Positions 20,555 to 29,672 of a stretch of DNA of 64,000 nt are shown here, piece by piece; the first letter of the stretch is position 1, and each line of letters begins with the position of its first letter. The DNA lies in NCBI GenBank assembly GCA_024229935.1, contig JAAERX010000051.1, positions 124,001 through 188,000 of the forward strand, given 5' to 3'. The position numbers and the translations under genes were made by a program. The notes under the pieces are model-generated. The model ran no database searches. It worked only from the letters and a program-made list of their open reading frames with translations, and had not been told where the DNA came from. Source of the DNA: Gammaproteobacteria bacterium (lineage in GTDB: Bacteria > Pseudomonadota > Gammaproteobacteria > Steroidobacterales > GCA-2729495).

Positions 20555-21412
20555 TTGCATAATCTTCGCAACGTGCGGCTTGCTGCTGTGGTGCTGCTGT
20601 TGCTCACAGTTTCAGCATGTAGTACCCGCTTTTTTTATAACCGTATTGACTGGTTTGTAGTCTGGAAGCTCGGAGACTATGTAACGCTGACAGATACCCA
20701 GAAAGCAGACCTGAAAAAAGACCTGAAAGATCACCTTGAATATGTGCGCATCAATGATATGCCGCGTGTTGTAGAACTGCTGAATAAAACTGCACGTGAA
20801 GTAGAGTCAGGTTATATCAGCACAGACATGATTGATTCCCGCTACAGTGAATTATTGGTGATCTATGATGATTTTATGCTGGGTATTGTGCCCCTTTCGA
20901 TGAGGTTTCTGCGTAGCCTGGACGATGAGCAGGTTCAGGAATTGTTTGAGAAGTTTGAAGAAGTGAATCAGGAGATGTACGAGGAATACTCTGGGCGTAC
21001 CCCTGAAGAGCGGGAGAAGAATCGAAATAAATCGGCAGTTAAGTCAGTTGAGAACTGGACAGGGCGATTGCATAGTGAGCAAAAACAAATACTGAAAGAT
21101 GCGCTGACTCGTATGAGCGATTCCAGTGAGCAGTGGATAACTTATCAGCGAGAATGGCAACGACGGTTTCGTATGCTTATTGTTGAGCGTCCTCCTAAAG
21201 ATGAATACCGGGCAGAGTTAACCCAGCTCTTTGTGTTCCCACGTGAGCTGCACTCAGAATTGTATAAAAATCAGGTTGATAGCAATCGTGAGATTCTGAA
21301 TGTGGCTTTAGTAGAGCTTTTAAACGGTCTTACTGATAAGCAGCGAAGGCGGACGGTTAAAAAACTGGATGGCTATGCGAAGGATTTGACCAAATTGTCC
21401 CAGTCTCCCTAG
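20555..21412 (+). CDS. DUF6279-type lipoprotein
   Basis: Lipobox LTVSACSTRFFYNRIDWFVVWKLGDYVTLTDTQKADLKKDL; helical charged protein. Confidence 0.78.
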   Translation: MHNLRNVRLAAVVLLLLTVSACSTRFFYNRIDWFVVWKLGDYVTLTDTQKADLKKDLKDHLEYVRINDMPRVVELLNKTAREVESGYISTDMIDSRYSELLVIYDDFMLGIVPLSMRFLRSLDDEQVQELFEKFEEVNQEMYEEYSGRTPEEREKNRNKSAVKSVENWTGRLHSEQKQILKDALTRMSDSSEQWITYQREWQRRFRMLIVERPPKDEYRAELTQLFVFPRELHSELYKNQVDSNREILNVALVELLNGLTDKQRRRTVKKLDGYAKDLTKLSQSP

Positions 21413-21545
21413 TTTGTCCAACCGGCCCTTAGGCTGCTTCTGTTCGGGTCACTCGGTGGTATGATGCGCATCCCGCAGCTGAGAGCCTTTTAATAAGGGC
21501 CCGTGGCTTTCTGATGTAGCTCAACAGGTTTGCAACTTTTAGAAA

Positions 21546-23177
21546 ATGGCAATTATTAAGTGCAATAAGGAACTTGCAAGTGAAGTTGCGCATCGTCGTA
21601 CCTTTGCCATTATTTCGCATCCGGATGCTGGTAAGACCACACTTACTGAAAAGCTGCTGATGTATGGTGGTGCTATTCAGGAAGCTGGAGCCGTGAAGGC
21701 CCGGCGTGCGACCCGACATGCCACCTCTGACTGGCTGGAAATTGAAAAGCAAAGAGGTATCTCAGTCAGTAGTTCAGTGATGCAATTTGAATATCAGGGT
21801 CATATTATTAATTTGCTGGACACACCGGGTCATCAGGATTTTTCTGAAGATACCTATAGAGTGCTGACAGCTGTTGATGCTGCCGTCATGGTGATTGATG
21901 CTGCTAAGGGTGTTGAGGCACAGACTATCAAGTTGCTTGAGGTTTGCCGCTTACGTGATACGCCTATTATCACCTTTGTGAATAAGTTTGACAGGGAGGT
22001 GCGCGGACCCCTGGAGATACTTGAAGAAATTGAATCTACCCTGAAGATTGATTGTGCCCCTGTTAGTTGGCCAATTGGTATGGGCAAATCATTTCGAGGT
22101 GTATTTGATCTCTTAACTGATCGCTTGCTGCGGTTTAGCGGTGGTAAAGAAAAGCAGAGCAAGGATACTGAGGTAGTTCAGGGGCTAGATAATGTGCGCC
22201 TGGATGAGCTCTTCCCGGATGAGGCTGAGGTATTACGTGAGGAGGTTGATTTAATTCGTGGCGCAAGTTCGCCCTTTGATCTGGAGCTGTTCCTTGCTGG
22301 TATGCAGACACCGGTATTCTTTGGTTCTGGTATTAATAATTTTGGTGTACAGGAAGTTCTGAGAGCGCTTTTAGACTGGGCACCAAAACCCCAGTCACGT
22401 GATGCTACAGAGCGTAATGTGGAGCCTAATGAGACGTCACTCACAGGATTTGTCTTCAAGATACAGGCAAATATGGATCCAAAGCATCGGGACCGGATTG
22501 CATTTTTTCGTATTTGTTCAGGTAAATATACGCCTGGTATGAAATTGCATCATTTGCGCCTTGGCAGAGAGATGCGGATTGCGAACGCACAAACATTTAT
22601 GGCAAATGCACGTAAATCGAGTGAGGATGCCGTAGCGGGAGATATTATTGGTATACACAACCATGGCCAACTACAAATTGGTGATACGTTAACAGAGGGT
22701 GAGCAGCTTAGCTTCCGTGGAATACCCTATTTTGCTCCGGAATTATTTGTCTCTGCACGGCCTGAGGATCCTTTGAAGGCTAAGCAATTACAAAAGGGCC
22801 TTAAAGAGCTGGGTGAAGAGGGTGCTGTGCAGGTTTTTACTAACAACCTGGGGCGTAAATTATTGGGTGCAGTTGGACGGTTACAGTTTGAGATTGTGGC
22901 GCATCGGCTTAAGGGTGAGTACAACGTTGAGGCTGCTTATACACCTGCTGAAATTCATACAGCACGTTGGCTTAGTTTTCCTGATGAGATAACACGGAAT
23001 GAATTTATGAAACGAGAGTCTGCCTCAATGGCTGAGGATGTGGACGGTAACCCTGTGTATCTTGCGCCCAGTCGCTACAAATTACAGATCACGCAGGAAC
23101 GATTTGCCAAGGTTGGTTTCCACACAACTCGTGAGCATGGTGAGGTTTTGGATGGGGCTAAAGGTATTTATAGTTGA
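21546..23177 (+). CDS. prfC: Peptide chain release factor 3
   Basis: RRTFAIISHPDAGKTTLTEKLLMYGGAIQEAGAVKARRATRHATSDWLEIEKQRGISVSSSVMQF. Confidence 0.98.
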   Translation: MAIIKCNKELASEVAHRRTFAIISHPDAGKTTLTEKLLMYGGAIQEAGAVKARRATRHATSDWLEIEKQRGISVSSSVMQFEYQGHIINLLDTPGHQDFSEDTYRVLTAVDAAVMVIDAAKGVEAQTIKLLEVCRLRDTPIITFVNKFDREVRGPLEILEEIESTLKIDCAPVSWPIGMGKSFRGVFDLLTDRLLRFSGGKEKQSKDTEVVQGLDNVRLDELFPDEAEVLREEVDLIRGASSPFDLELFLAGMQTPVFFGSGINNFGVQEVLRALLDWAPKPQSRDATERNVEPNETSLTGFVFKIQANMDPKHRDRIAFFRICSGKYTPGMKLHHLRLGREMRIANAQTFMANARKSSEDAVAGDIIGIHNHGQLQIGDTLTEGEQLSFRGIPYFAPELFVSARPEDPLKAKQLQKGLKELGEEGAVQVFTNNLGRKLLGAVGRLQFEIVAHRLKGEYNVEAAYTPAEIHTARWLSFPDEITRNEFMKRESASMAEDVDGNPVYLAPSRYKLQITQERFAKVGFHTTREHGEVLDGAKGIYS

Positions 23178-23472
23178 GAAATGCTTTGCCGGGGTGCATC
23201 TATTTATTCTTAAATATAATCGTGTATAAACTGCATTCTTTTCTAAGGGGCGTAATGTCTTTTAGTGCGCAGAGTTTCTCAAAGGTTGCTTTCTTATTTG
23301 GATTAAAGAGCAGCCCATTTTTTCATAGTGATTTCTTTATATAGAGCCCGGCAGGGTTATGGATTCCAAATCATTTAATCTTGCCATTACATGCGGGTAA
23401 TAATCCTTGAATCCGGTACTGTTTGAAAAAACTTATGCAGTTTTCAGTCTGTAGTTTCAACCAGTTAACTGC

Positions 23473-25083
23473 TCAAGTCTTTGGCCCATGTTGAACTAAT
23501 GCTTGACCTGCTTCGGTATCCGTGAATTGGGCAAAATTCTTCACAAACATCTGTGCGAGATTTACCGCTTTGGTATCCCACTGGGATGCATCCTGATAGG
23601 TCATGCGTGGGTCCAGGATGCTACTGTCAACATTGGTAAGTGCAGTGGGAATTGCTAGATCAAAATAAGGGATTAGTGTGGTCTGCTGTGAATCCAGTTC
23701 ACCGCTTAGAATTGCATCTATGATGGCACGAGTATCCTGAATTGATATTCTCTTGCCGGTACCATTCCAGCCTGTATTAACCAGGTAAGCATTTGCACTG
23801 GCTGCGTGCATACGCTGGTTAAGCACTTTAGCGTAACGGGTTGGATGCAGGCTTAAAAATGCGGCACCAAAGCAGGCGGAGAAAGTAGGTGTTGGTTCAG
23901 TGATGCCACGTTCAGTGCCAGCCAACTTGGCGGTAAACCCAGACAAGAAGTAGTATTCTGCCTGCTGCGGTGTCAGTTTGGATACGGGGGGGAGTACTCC
24001 AAAGGCATCGGCTGTCAGGAAGATAACTTTCTGTGCGTGCCCGGCCTTTGAAACTGGTTTTATAATGTTATCAATGTGATAGATCGGATAGGACACCCGG
24101 GTATTTTCAGTTTTGGATGCATCGCTGAAATCGATAACTCCGTTTTCATCTACTGCAACATTCTCAAGGAGGGCATCGCGCCTGATGGCATTGTAGATGT
24201 CAGGTTCCTGCTCTTGGCTGAGGTTGATTGTTTTGGCATAACAGCCGCCTTCAAAATTGAACACTCCATTATCATCCCAGCCATGTTCATCGTCGCCAAT
24301 CAGCTGCCGTTTTGGGTCTGTCGACAGGGTTGTTTTTCCGGTTCCTGATAGTCCGAAGAAAATAGCTACGTCACCTTTTTCTCCAACGTTTGCTGAGCAG
24401 TGCATGGAAGCTATTCCTTGTTGTGGCAGCAGGTAGTTCATGACGGAAAAAAGCCCTTTTTTCATTTCGCCGCCGTACCAGGTGCCACCGATTAATTGCA
24501 CCTGCTCAGTCATATTAAATGCTGAGAAATTTTCTGAGTTAAGGCCTTGTTCCTGCCAGTTGGGGTTGGTTGTTTTGGAGGCGTTGAACACCATAAAGTC
24601 GGGCTCAAAGTCTGCTAGCTCATCTGCTGTGGGACGAATGAACATATTTCTGACAAAGTGTGATTGCCATGCGACCTCTGTTACAAAGCGCACCCTAAGC
24701 CTGGTATGTGGATCGGCCCCGCAATACAGGTCGTCTACGTAAAGAGATTTGCCGCTCAGTTGCTGCCCGACAACGGTCTTCAGTTGTGCCCAAGTTTCTT
24801 CTGATATTGGTTTATTATCGTTGCGCCCCTGATCGCTCCACCAAATAGTATCCTTGGTGGTGTTGTCTTTTACAAAGTATTTATCCTTGGGAGAGCGTCC
24901 GGTAAATATACCGGTATCTACCGCCACGGCGCCCAGGGTGGTGAGCGTACCCACTTCAAACCCGGTTCTTTCTGGGCTGGTTTCTGCGTCAAATAATTCA
25001 TCATAGCTGGGGTTGTGGTTGACTGAAAGCGGGCCGGAAATGCCATGCTGCTTTAAGCTTGAAATCAGTTTTTCGGGTATCAC
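23473..25083 (-). CDS. pckA: Phosphoenolpyruvate carboxykinase (ATP)
   Basis: [63 protein letters not shown]. Confidence 0.98.
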   Translation of the reverse strand: MIPEKLISSLKQHGISGPLSVNHNPSYDELFDAETSPERTGFEVGTLTTLGAVAVDTGIFTGRSPKDKYFVKDNTTKDTIWWSDQGRNDNKPISEETWAQLKTVVGQQLSGKSLYVDDLYCGADPHTRLRVRFVTEVAWQSHFVRNMFIRPTADELADFEPDFMVFNASKTTNPNWQEQGLNSENFSAFNMTEQVQLIGGTWYGGEMKKGLFSVMNYLLPQQGIASMHCSANVGEKGDVAIFFGLSGTGKTTLSTDPKRQLIGDDEHGWDDNGVFNFEGGCYAKTINLSQEQEPDIYNAIRRDALLENVAVDENGVIDFSDASKTENTRVSYPIYHIDNIIKPVSKAGHAQKVIFLTADAFGVLPPVSKLTPQQAEYYFLSGFTAKLAGTERGITEPTPTFSACFGAAFLSLHPTRYAKVLNQRMHAASANAYLVNTGWNGTGKRISIQDTRAIIDAILSGELDSQQTTLIPYFDLAIPTALTNVDSSILDPRMTYQDASQWDTKAVNLAQMFVKNFAQFTDTEAGQALVQHGPKT

Positions 25084-25126
25084 GTCAGGTATCTCCTGAG
25101 ACTAATAAATAGAAATGCGTGTATAG

Positions 25127-25148
25127 AGGGCTTATTTAAATAAGCCCT
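25127..25148. repeat. Perfect 22-bp palindrome upstream of pckA
   Basis: AGGGCTTATTTAAATAAGCCCT is its own reverse complement. Confidence 0.85.
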
Positions 25149-25196
25149 ATCTTAATATATGAAGCGCCTGAGTAGTGAAGTTTTATTAATAGAGAG

Positions 25197-25283
25197 TGGT
25201 GCCCAGGAGAGGACTTGAACCTCCACCTACTTACGTAGACCAGCACCTGAAGCTGGCGCGTCTACCAATTCCGCCACCTGGGC
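25197..25283 (-). tRNA. tRNA-Leu (anticodon CAG), CCA encoded
   Basis: Reverse complement GCCCAGGTGGCGGAATTGGTAGACGCGCCAGCTTCAGGTGCTGGTCTACGTAAGTAGGTGGAGGTTCAAGTCCTCTCCTGGGCACCA; loop TTCAGGT. Confidence 0.96.
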
Positions 25284-25330
25284 AATCTTTACACGCATCG
25301 TCATGAAGACTGATGCGTACCCACACACTA

Positions 25331-25371
25331 CAAAAACGATGGGGGTTAATAAACCTCAGGTCACCCATCGT
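25331..25371 (-). terminator. Terminator-like hairpin between the tRNA-Leu-like remnant and tRNA-Leu
   Basis: Minus strand ACGATGGG...CCCATCGT followed by TTTTTG. Confidence 0.55.
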
Positions 25372-25403
25372 ATGTAACCGCGTGATTATACGCTTAAAAT
25401 TTA

Positions 25404-25469
25404 CACCTACTCACCTTGAGCTCTAGTAGCACCTGAAGCTGGTGTGACTGCCAATTCCGCCACCTGAGC
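25404..25469 (-). pseudogene. Truncated/degenerate tRNA-Leu(CAG)-like copy
   Basis: Reverse complement GCTCAGGTGGCGGAATTGGCAGTCACACCAGCTTCAGGTGCTACTAGAGCTCAAGGTGAGTAGGTG matches tRNA-Leu 5' part through the variable arm; T-arm and 3' acceptor strand absent. Confidence 0.8.
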
Positions 25470-25596
25470 AAGGTGTGCGCCACTCATAAATATATATAGA
25501 GTGCAGCGAGGGCGAGAATTTACAGGCAAGCTATATGCCTGTCAACGCGCTATGCTTACTATTCTATAATTTCATCTACTATATAAGGCTCAGCCT

Positions 25597-27864
25597 ATGC
25601 CCCGTCCGGGCAGTAAAAAACCAGCTAAAACTACTTATCAGCATACGGTGCCGGATGCCGCAGGCATTCTTGCTGCACTTGAGTTGGCAGGTGTCCCGCA
25701 GTCCTTTGATGCTCTGGTAAAACACTACAAAATTAAGGATGAGAAGGGCCGTAAAGCAATACTGCGGCAGTTGAAGAAACTGATTGCGGCAGGTCGTCTC
25801 CTGAAGAATAGGCGTGATGAATATTGCCTGCTAGCCAAAATGAATGCTCTGACCGGGAAGGTGTCAGGGCATCCGGATGGTTTTGGTTTTTTTGTACCTG
25901 ATGACGGTAGTGAGGATATTTTCCTGCCCTTTCATGAGATGCGCTCTTTATTAGATGGTGATCGGATTGCCGTAAGGCTCGGGGGTACAGATCGCAAAGG
26001 TCGACGAAAAGGCGCTGTAGTTGAAATTCTGGAGCGGGCTAAAAAAAGTGTGGTTGGCACCTTTCATCGAGAACATGGCATTGCCTATGTTACTGAGACT
26101 GCTTCACGTACCCCGCATCACTTTCTGGTTGCTGATGCAGATCGTGGTGGGGCAGATAATGGCCAGTTGGTAAAACTGGAAATTATTGAATACCCCAGTG
26201 AACGGCGTGAGGCACAGGGTAAGGTGGTGGGCGTACTGGGTGCGCCTAATGACCCTGGTATGTTAACCACACTGGCAATTGAAAGTTTTGGCTTGCGTAC
26301 TGAATGGCCGGATACGGTAACTGCCGAGGTTAAGCAGTGGGGTGCAGAAGTACGTGAGGCGGATAAGGCTGGTCGGGTAGATCTGCGGGATACCCCATTA
26401 ATCACTATAGACGGTGCAGATGCCCGGGATTTTGATGATGCGGTGTTTGCCGAGTCTTCTGGTAATGGCTGGCGGTTGATTGTCGCCATTGCTGATGTTT
26501 CACATTATGTTCATGTGGGAAATGCGCTTGATGATGAGGCAGGTAAGCGTGGTACTTCCACATATTTTCCTGATCGTGTGGTACCGATGCTGCCGGAGGC
26601 ATTATCCAATGGTCTTTGCTCACTAAACCCAAATGTAGATCGTCTATGCCTGGTTTGTGAAATGAAGGTGTCAGCAAATGGCAAAGTTGATAAATCAAAG
26701 TTCTACAAAGCGGTGATGCGTTCACATGCCCGGCTAACCTACAGTGAAGTTGATCTTGTAGTGGGGCAGCGTGATGTTCAGGCCCGTAAGGCCTTTGCTG
26801 AGGTGTTGCCACATCTTGAGCAGCTCTACAAAGTCTATAAAGCATTTGAACAGGCACGTAGTCGGCGTGGTGCGCTTGATCTTGATTTGCCCGAAGTGCG
26901 GATCACGATGGGTGCAGATAATCACAGTGTTGAAACGGTTGCACCCATTGAGCGTAATGATGCTCATAGGTTGATAGAGGAATGCATGATTGCGGCGAAT
27001 GTGCAGGCTGCAAAATTTATTCGTCATCATAAGCAACCTAATCTTTATCGGGTTCACCCTCAGCCAGAGTTGGACCGCTTTGAGGAATTACGGCTGATGT
27101 TGCAGGAGCTGGGCTTTAAGGTGAGTGCTGAGGCGCGCACTCAGCCACGGGCATTAAATAAGGTGCTGGAAGCAATGCATGTGCGGCCGGATTTCCCGAT
27201 CCTTGCCACGTCGGTATTACGAACGATGTCGAAGGCGGTTTATCAACCAACCAATGAGGGGCATTTTGGCTTGGCTCTTGATGCTTATGCACATTTTACC
27301 TCGCCCATACGCCGTTACCCTGACTTATTGCTGCATCGTGGGCTCTCGCACATTATTGAAGGTGGTAAGCCGGGTGCATTTGCATACAAACTTCCGGCCA
27401 TGGAATTGTTGGGTAAAAGTTGTTCCGTACTGGAGCGTCAGGCTGAAGCGGCTAGCAGGCATGTCGAATCACGTTATAAATGCATTTATATACTTGACCA
27501 TGTTGGCAGTGAGTTTAATGGTGTTATCACTGGTGTTACACACTTTGGTTTGTTTGTGATGCTGAATGATTTTTTTGTTGAAGGTCTGGTGCATGTCACA
27601 AATCTTGCTAATGATTATTACCATGCAGAGCATGGTGGTTTGCGCCTGACCGGAGAACATAGCGGCCATAGTTTTGGGTTGGGTGATACTGTTAGGGTAA
27701 AGGTTACCAAGGTGGATGTAGAAGAAGCACGTGTTGACCTGCAAATTGTAGACAATGGAAGTCTGCCTTTTGGTGCAGGCAAGAAAAAACGCAAGAAAAC
27801 GGGTAAGAAGGACGGGCGAAAAAAGACCTCGGCTAAATCAAAAGTCCGTCGTCGGAAACGTTAA
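25597..27864 (+). CDS. rnr: Ribonuclease R
   Basis: ITIDGADARDFDDAVFAE, YFPDRVVPMLPEALSNGLCSLNPNVDRLCLVCEM, AHFTSPIRRYPDLLLHR; S1 domain and Lys-rich tail. Confidence 0.97.
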   Translation: MPRPGSKKPAKTTYQHTVPDAAGILAALELAGVPQSFDALVKHYKIKDEKGRKAILRQLKKLIAAGRLLKNRRDEYCLLAKMNALTGKVSGHPDGFGFFVPDDGSEDIFLPFHEMRSLLDGDRIAVRLGGTDRKGRRKGAVVEILERAKKSVVGTFHREHGIAYVTETASRTPHHFLVADADRGGADNGQLVKLEIIEYPSERREAQGKVVGVLGAPNDPGMLTTLAIESFGLRTEWPDTVTAEVKQWGAEVREADKAGRVDLRDTPLITIDGADARDFDDAVFAESSGNGWRLIVAIADVSHYVHVGNALDDEAGKRGTSTYFPDRVVPMLPEALSNGLCSLNPNVDRLCLVCEMKVSANGKVDKSKFYKAVMRSHARLTYSEVDLVVGQRDVQARKAFAEVLPHLEQLYKVYKAFEQARSRRGALDLDLPEVRITMGADNHSVETVAPIERNDAHRLIEECMIAANVQAAKFIRHHKQPNLYRVHPQPELDRFEELRLMLQELGFKVSAEARTQPRALNKVLEAMHVRPDFPILATSVLRTMSKAVYQPTNEGHFGLALDAYAHFTSPIRRYPDLLLHRGLSHIIEGGKPGAFAYKLPAMELLGKSCSVLERQAEAASRHVESRYKCIYILDHVGSEFNGVITGVTHFGLFVMLNDFFVEGLVHVTNLANDYYHAEHGGLRLTGEHSGHSFGLGDTVRVKVTKVDVEEARVDLQIVDNGSLPFGAGKKKRKKTGKKDGRKKTSAKSKVRRRKR

Positions 27865-27869
27865 GCGTT

Positions 27870-28604
27870 ATGAGTGAATGCATTATTTACGGTATCAATA
27901 CGGTACGCCAGATCCTGAATAAATCACCCGGACGGTTGTTGCGTGTTTATTTGCAAAAGGGGATGGGGGCGGAGCGATTTGGCAGATTGGGTGAAGAATT
28001 ACGTAATCAGGCAGTTGTGGTTGAGAAGCGCTCGGCTGCTGAATTGCAGTCTCTGACAGGTACGGCTAAGCATCAGGGAGTTGCTGCAGCAGTTATTCGT
28101 AGTGCTCCTATGGATGAGGGTGCTGCATTGGATTATCTGGCTAATATAGCCAACCCACTTATTCTGATACTCGATAGCATCGAAGACCCACGTAACTATG
28201 GTGCATGTCTGCGAACGGCTGAAGGTGCCGGAGCTGATTTGGTGGTTAGTGGGCGCAGCCGGGGGGTCGATATTACGCCGGTGGTGACTAAGGTGGCTTC
28301 CGGTGCAGCAGAGACTCAGCCAATTGCCCGGGTGGCAAATCTGGCCAGGTTCCTAAAAGCGCTTCAGGATATGAATATTTGCATCATAGGTGCGGATGAA
28401 GGCGGTTCTGCCACGGTCTTTGAGGGTGACCTCAGTGGGCCACTCGCTGTTGTTATGGGGGCTGAGGGCCAGGGCCTCAGGCGGCTTACCCGGGAACGCT
28501 GTGATGCATTGGTTAGGCTACCCATGCACGGCGGTGTTGAGAGCCTTAATGTATCTGTGGCTGCGGGTATCTGTCTCTATGAAGCAGTGAGGCAGAGAGG
28601 TTGA
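27870..28604 (+). CDS. rlmB: 23S rRNA (guanosine(2251)-2'-O)-methyltransferase
   Basis: SPOUT motifs LDSIEDPRNYGACLRTAEGAGADLVV, VMGAEGQGLRRLTRERCD, ESLNVSVAAGICLYEAVRQR. Confidence 0.96.
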   Translation: MSECIIYGINTVRQILNKSPGRLLRVYLQKGMGAERFGRLGEELRNQAVVVEKRSAAELQSLTGTAKHQGVAAAVIRSAPMDEGAALDYLANIANPLILILDSIEDPRNYGACLRTAEGAGADLVVSGRSRGVDITPVVTKVASGAAETQPIARVANLARFLKALQDMNICIIGADEGGSATVFEGDLSGPLAVVMGAEGQGLRRLTRERCDALVRLPMHGGVESLNVSVAAGICLYEAVRQRG

Positions 28605-28644
28605 TCTATACTATTGAAATATATGAATTAATTAAAATTTATTT

Positions 28645-28716
28645 GGGGTCAGTCCGCAAATAGTTTTGTCAGTTTACGATACCTGAGATCGGCTTTAAAT
28701 TAGGGGGGTTGACCCC
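28645..28716. repeat. GGGGTCA...TGACCCC inverted repeat (REP-like) between rlmB and rpsF
   Basis: GGGGTCA at 28645-28651 and TGACCCC at 28710-28716. Confidence 0.45.
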
Positions 28717-28837
28717 ATTGTCTCTTCGCTTGCGCCTGCTCCCTCCCTCCGGTACGATGCGCAGCCCCGTTGGCCTCGGCCGCGGGACTCCTTGCCACAC
28801 TGCAATGTCAGGTGGCATTAATCCTTGAGGAGCTACA

Positions 28838-29365
28838 ATGAGACATTATGAAGTGGTATTTCTGATCCACCCGGATCAGAGTGAGCAGGTTCCAGCAATG
28901 GTAGAACGTTACCAGGGCATGGTAACTGCAAGTGGTGGCCAGGTTCACCGCTTTGAAGACTGGGGACGCCGTCAGCTGTCCCATATTATTAATAAAGTTC
29001 ATAAAGCACATTACGTACTCATGAATATAGAGTGCGAACAGGTTGTGCTTGATGAATTACTCAATGCATTTAAATTCAATGATGCAGTACTGCGGCACCT
29101 GGTGATTCGTCGTGATGAGGCAATTACTGAGGTTACTCCGCTGATTAAGACAGAAGACCCTGAGCCAGAAGTGCGTGCTGAGACGCCGTCGAAAGAGAGT
29201 CAAACTGAAGATGAGCAACTTGCAGAGTCAGTGAGTGCAGAAGATGCACCTGTTGTCGAAACTGCGCCTGCAGATGAAGTAAGTGCTGCAGAGGCACCTG
29301 CAGAGGAAGCAGCTAATGAAGCCGCACCTGCTGAAGATGCAAAGCCACGTGAAGCAACTGGTTAA
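28838..29365 (+). CDS. rpsF: 30S ribosomal protein S6 with long acidic C-terminal extension
   Basis: [25 protein letters not shown]...; Glu/Ala-rich tail after the S6 core. Confidence 0.97.
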   Translation: MRHYEVVFLIHPDQSEQVPAMVERYQGMVTASGGQVHRFEDWGRRQLSHIINKVHKAHYVLMNIECEQVVLDELLNAFKFNDAVLRHLVIRRDEAITEVTPLIKTEDPEPEVRAETPSKESQTEDEQLAESVSAEDAPVVETAPADEVSAAEAPAEEAANEAAPAEDAKPREATG

Positions 29366-29416
29366 CCAGTTAACTTTGCAGATATTTATTAACTATAGAA
29401 TTCAGAGATAAATCTA

Positions 29417-29638
29417 ATGAGCAGATTTTTCAGACGTCGCCGGTATTGCCGGTTTACTGCAGAAGGTGTTAAGGAGATTGATTACAAAGATCTAGACACC
29501 CTGCGCAATTATATTACTGAAACGGGCAAGATTGTGCCGAGCCGGATTACCGGAACCAAAGCCAACTATCAGCGTCAGCTGGCGACAGCAATTAAGCGTG
29601 CACGCTTTTTGGCATTGCTGCCTTATACTGATAAATAG
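29417..29638 (+). CDS. rpsR: 30S ribosomal protein S18
   Basis: [67 protein letters not shown]. Confidence 0.99.
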   Translation: MSRFFRRRRYCRFTAEGVKEIDYKDLDTLRNYITETGKIVPSRITGTKANYQRQLATAIKRARFLALLPYTDK

Positions 29639-29672
29639 TAAGCCTTATCAGGGAGCATAACGCACATAGCCT

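Noticed and set aside
23178-23472. 295-bp convergent gap between prfC and pckA
   Set aside because: AT-rich with no strong hairpin, ORF, repeat or tRNA-like signal that I could support.
26118-26857. 123-aa and 150-aa minus-strand ORFs antisense to rnr
   Set aside because: Overlapping shadow ORFs in different frames opposite a strongly conserved gene.
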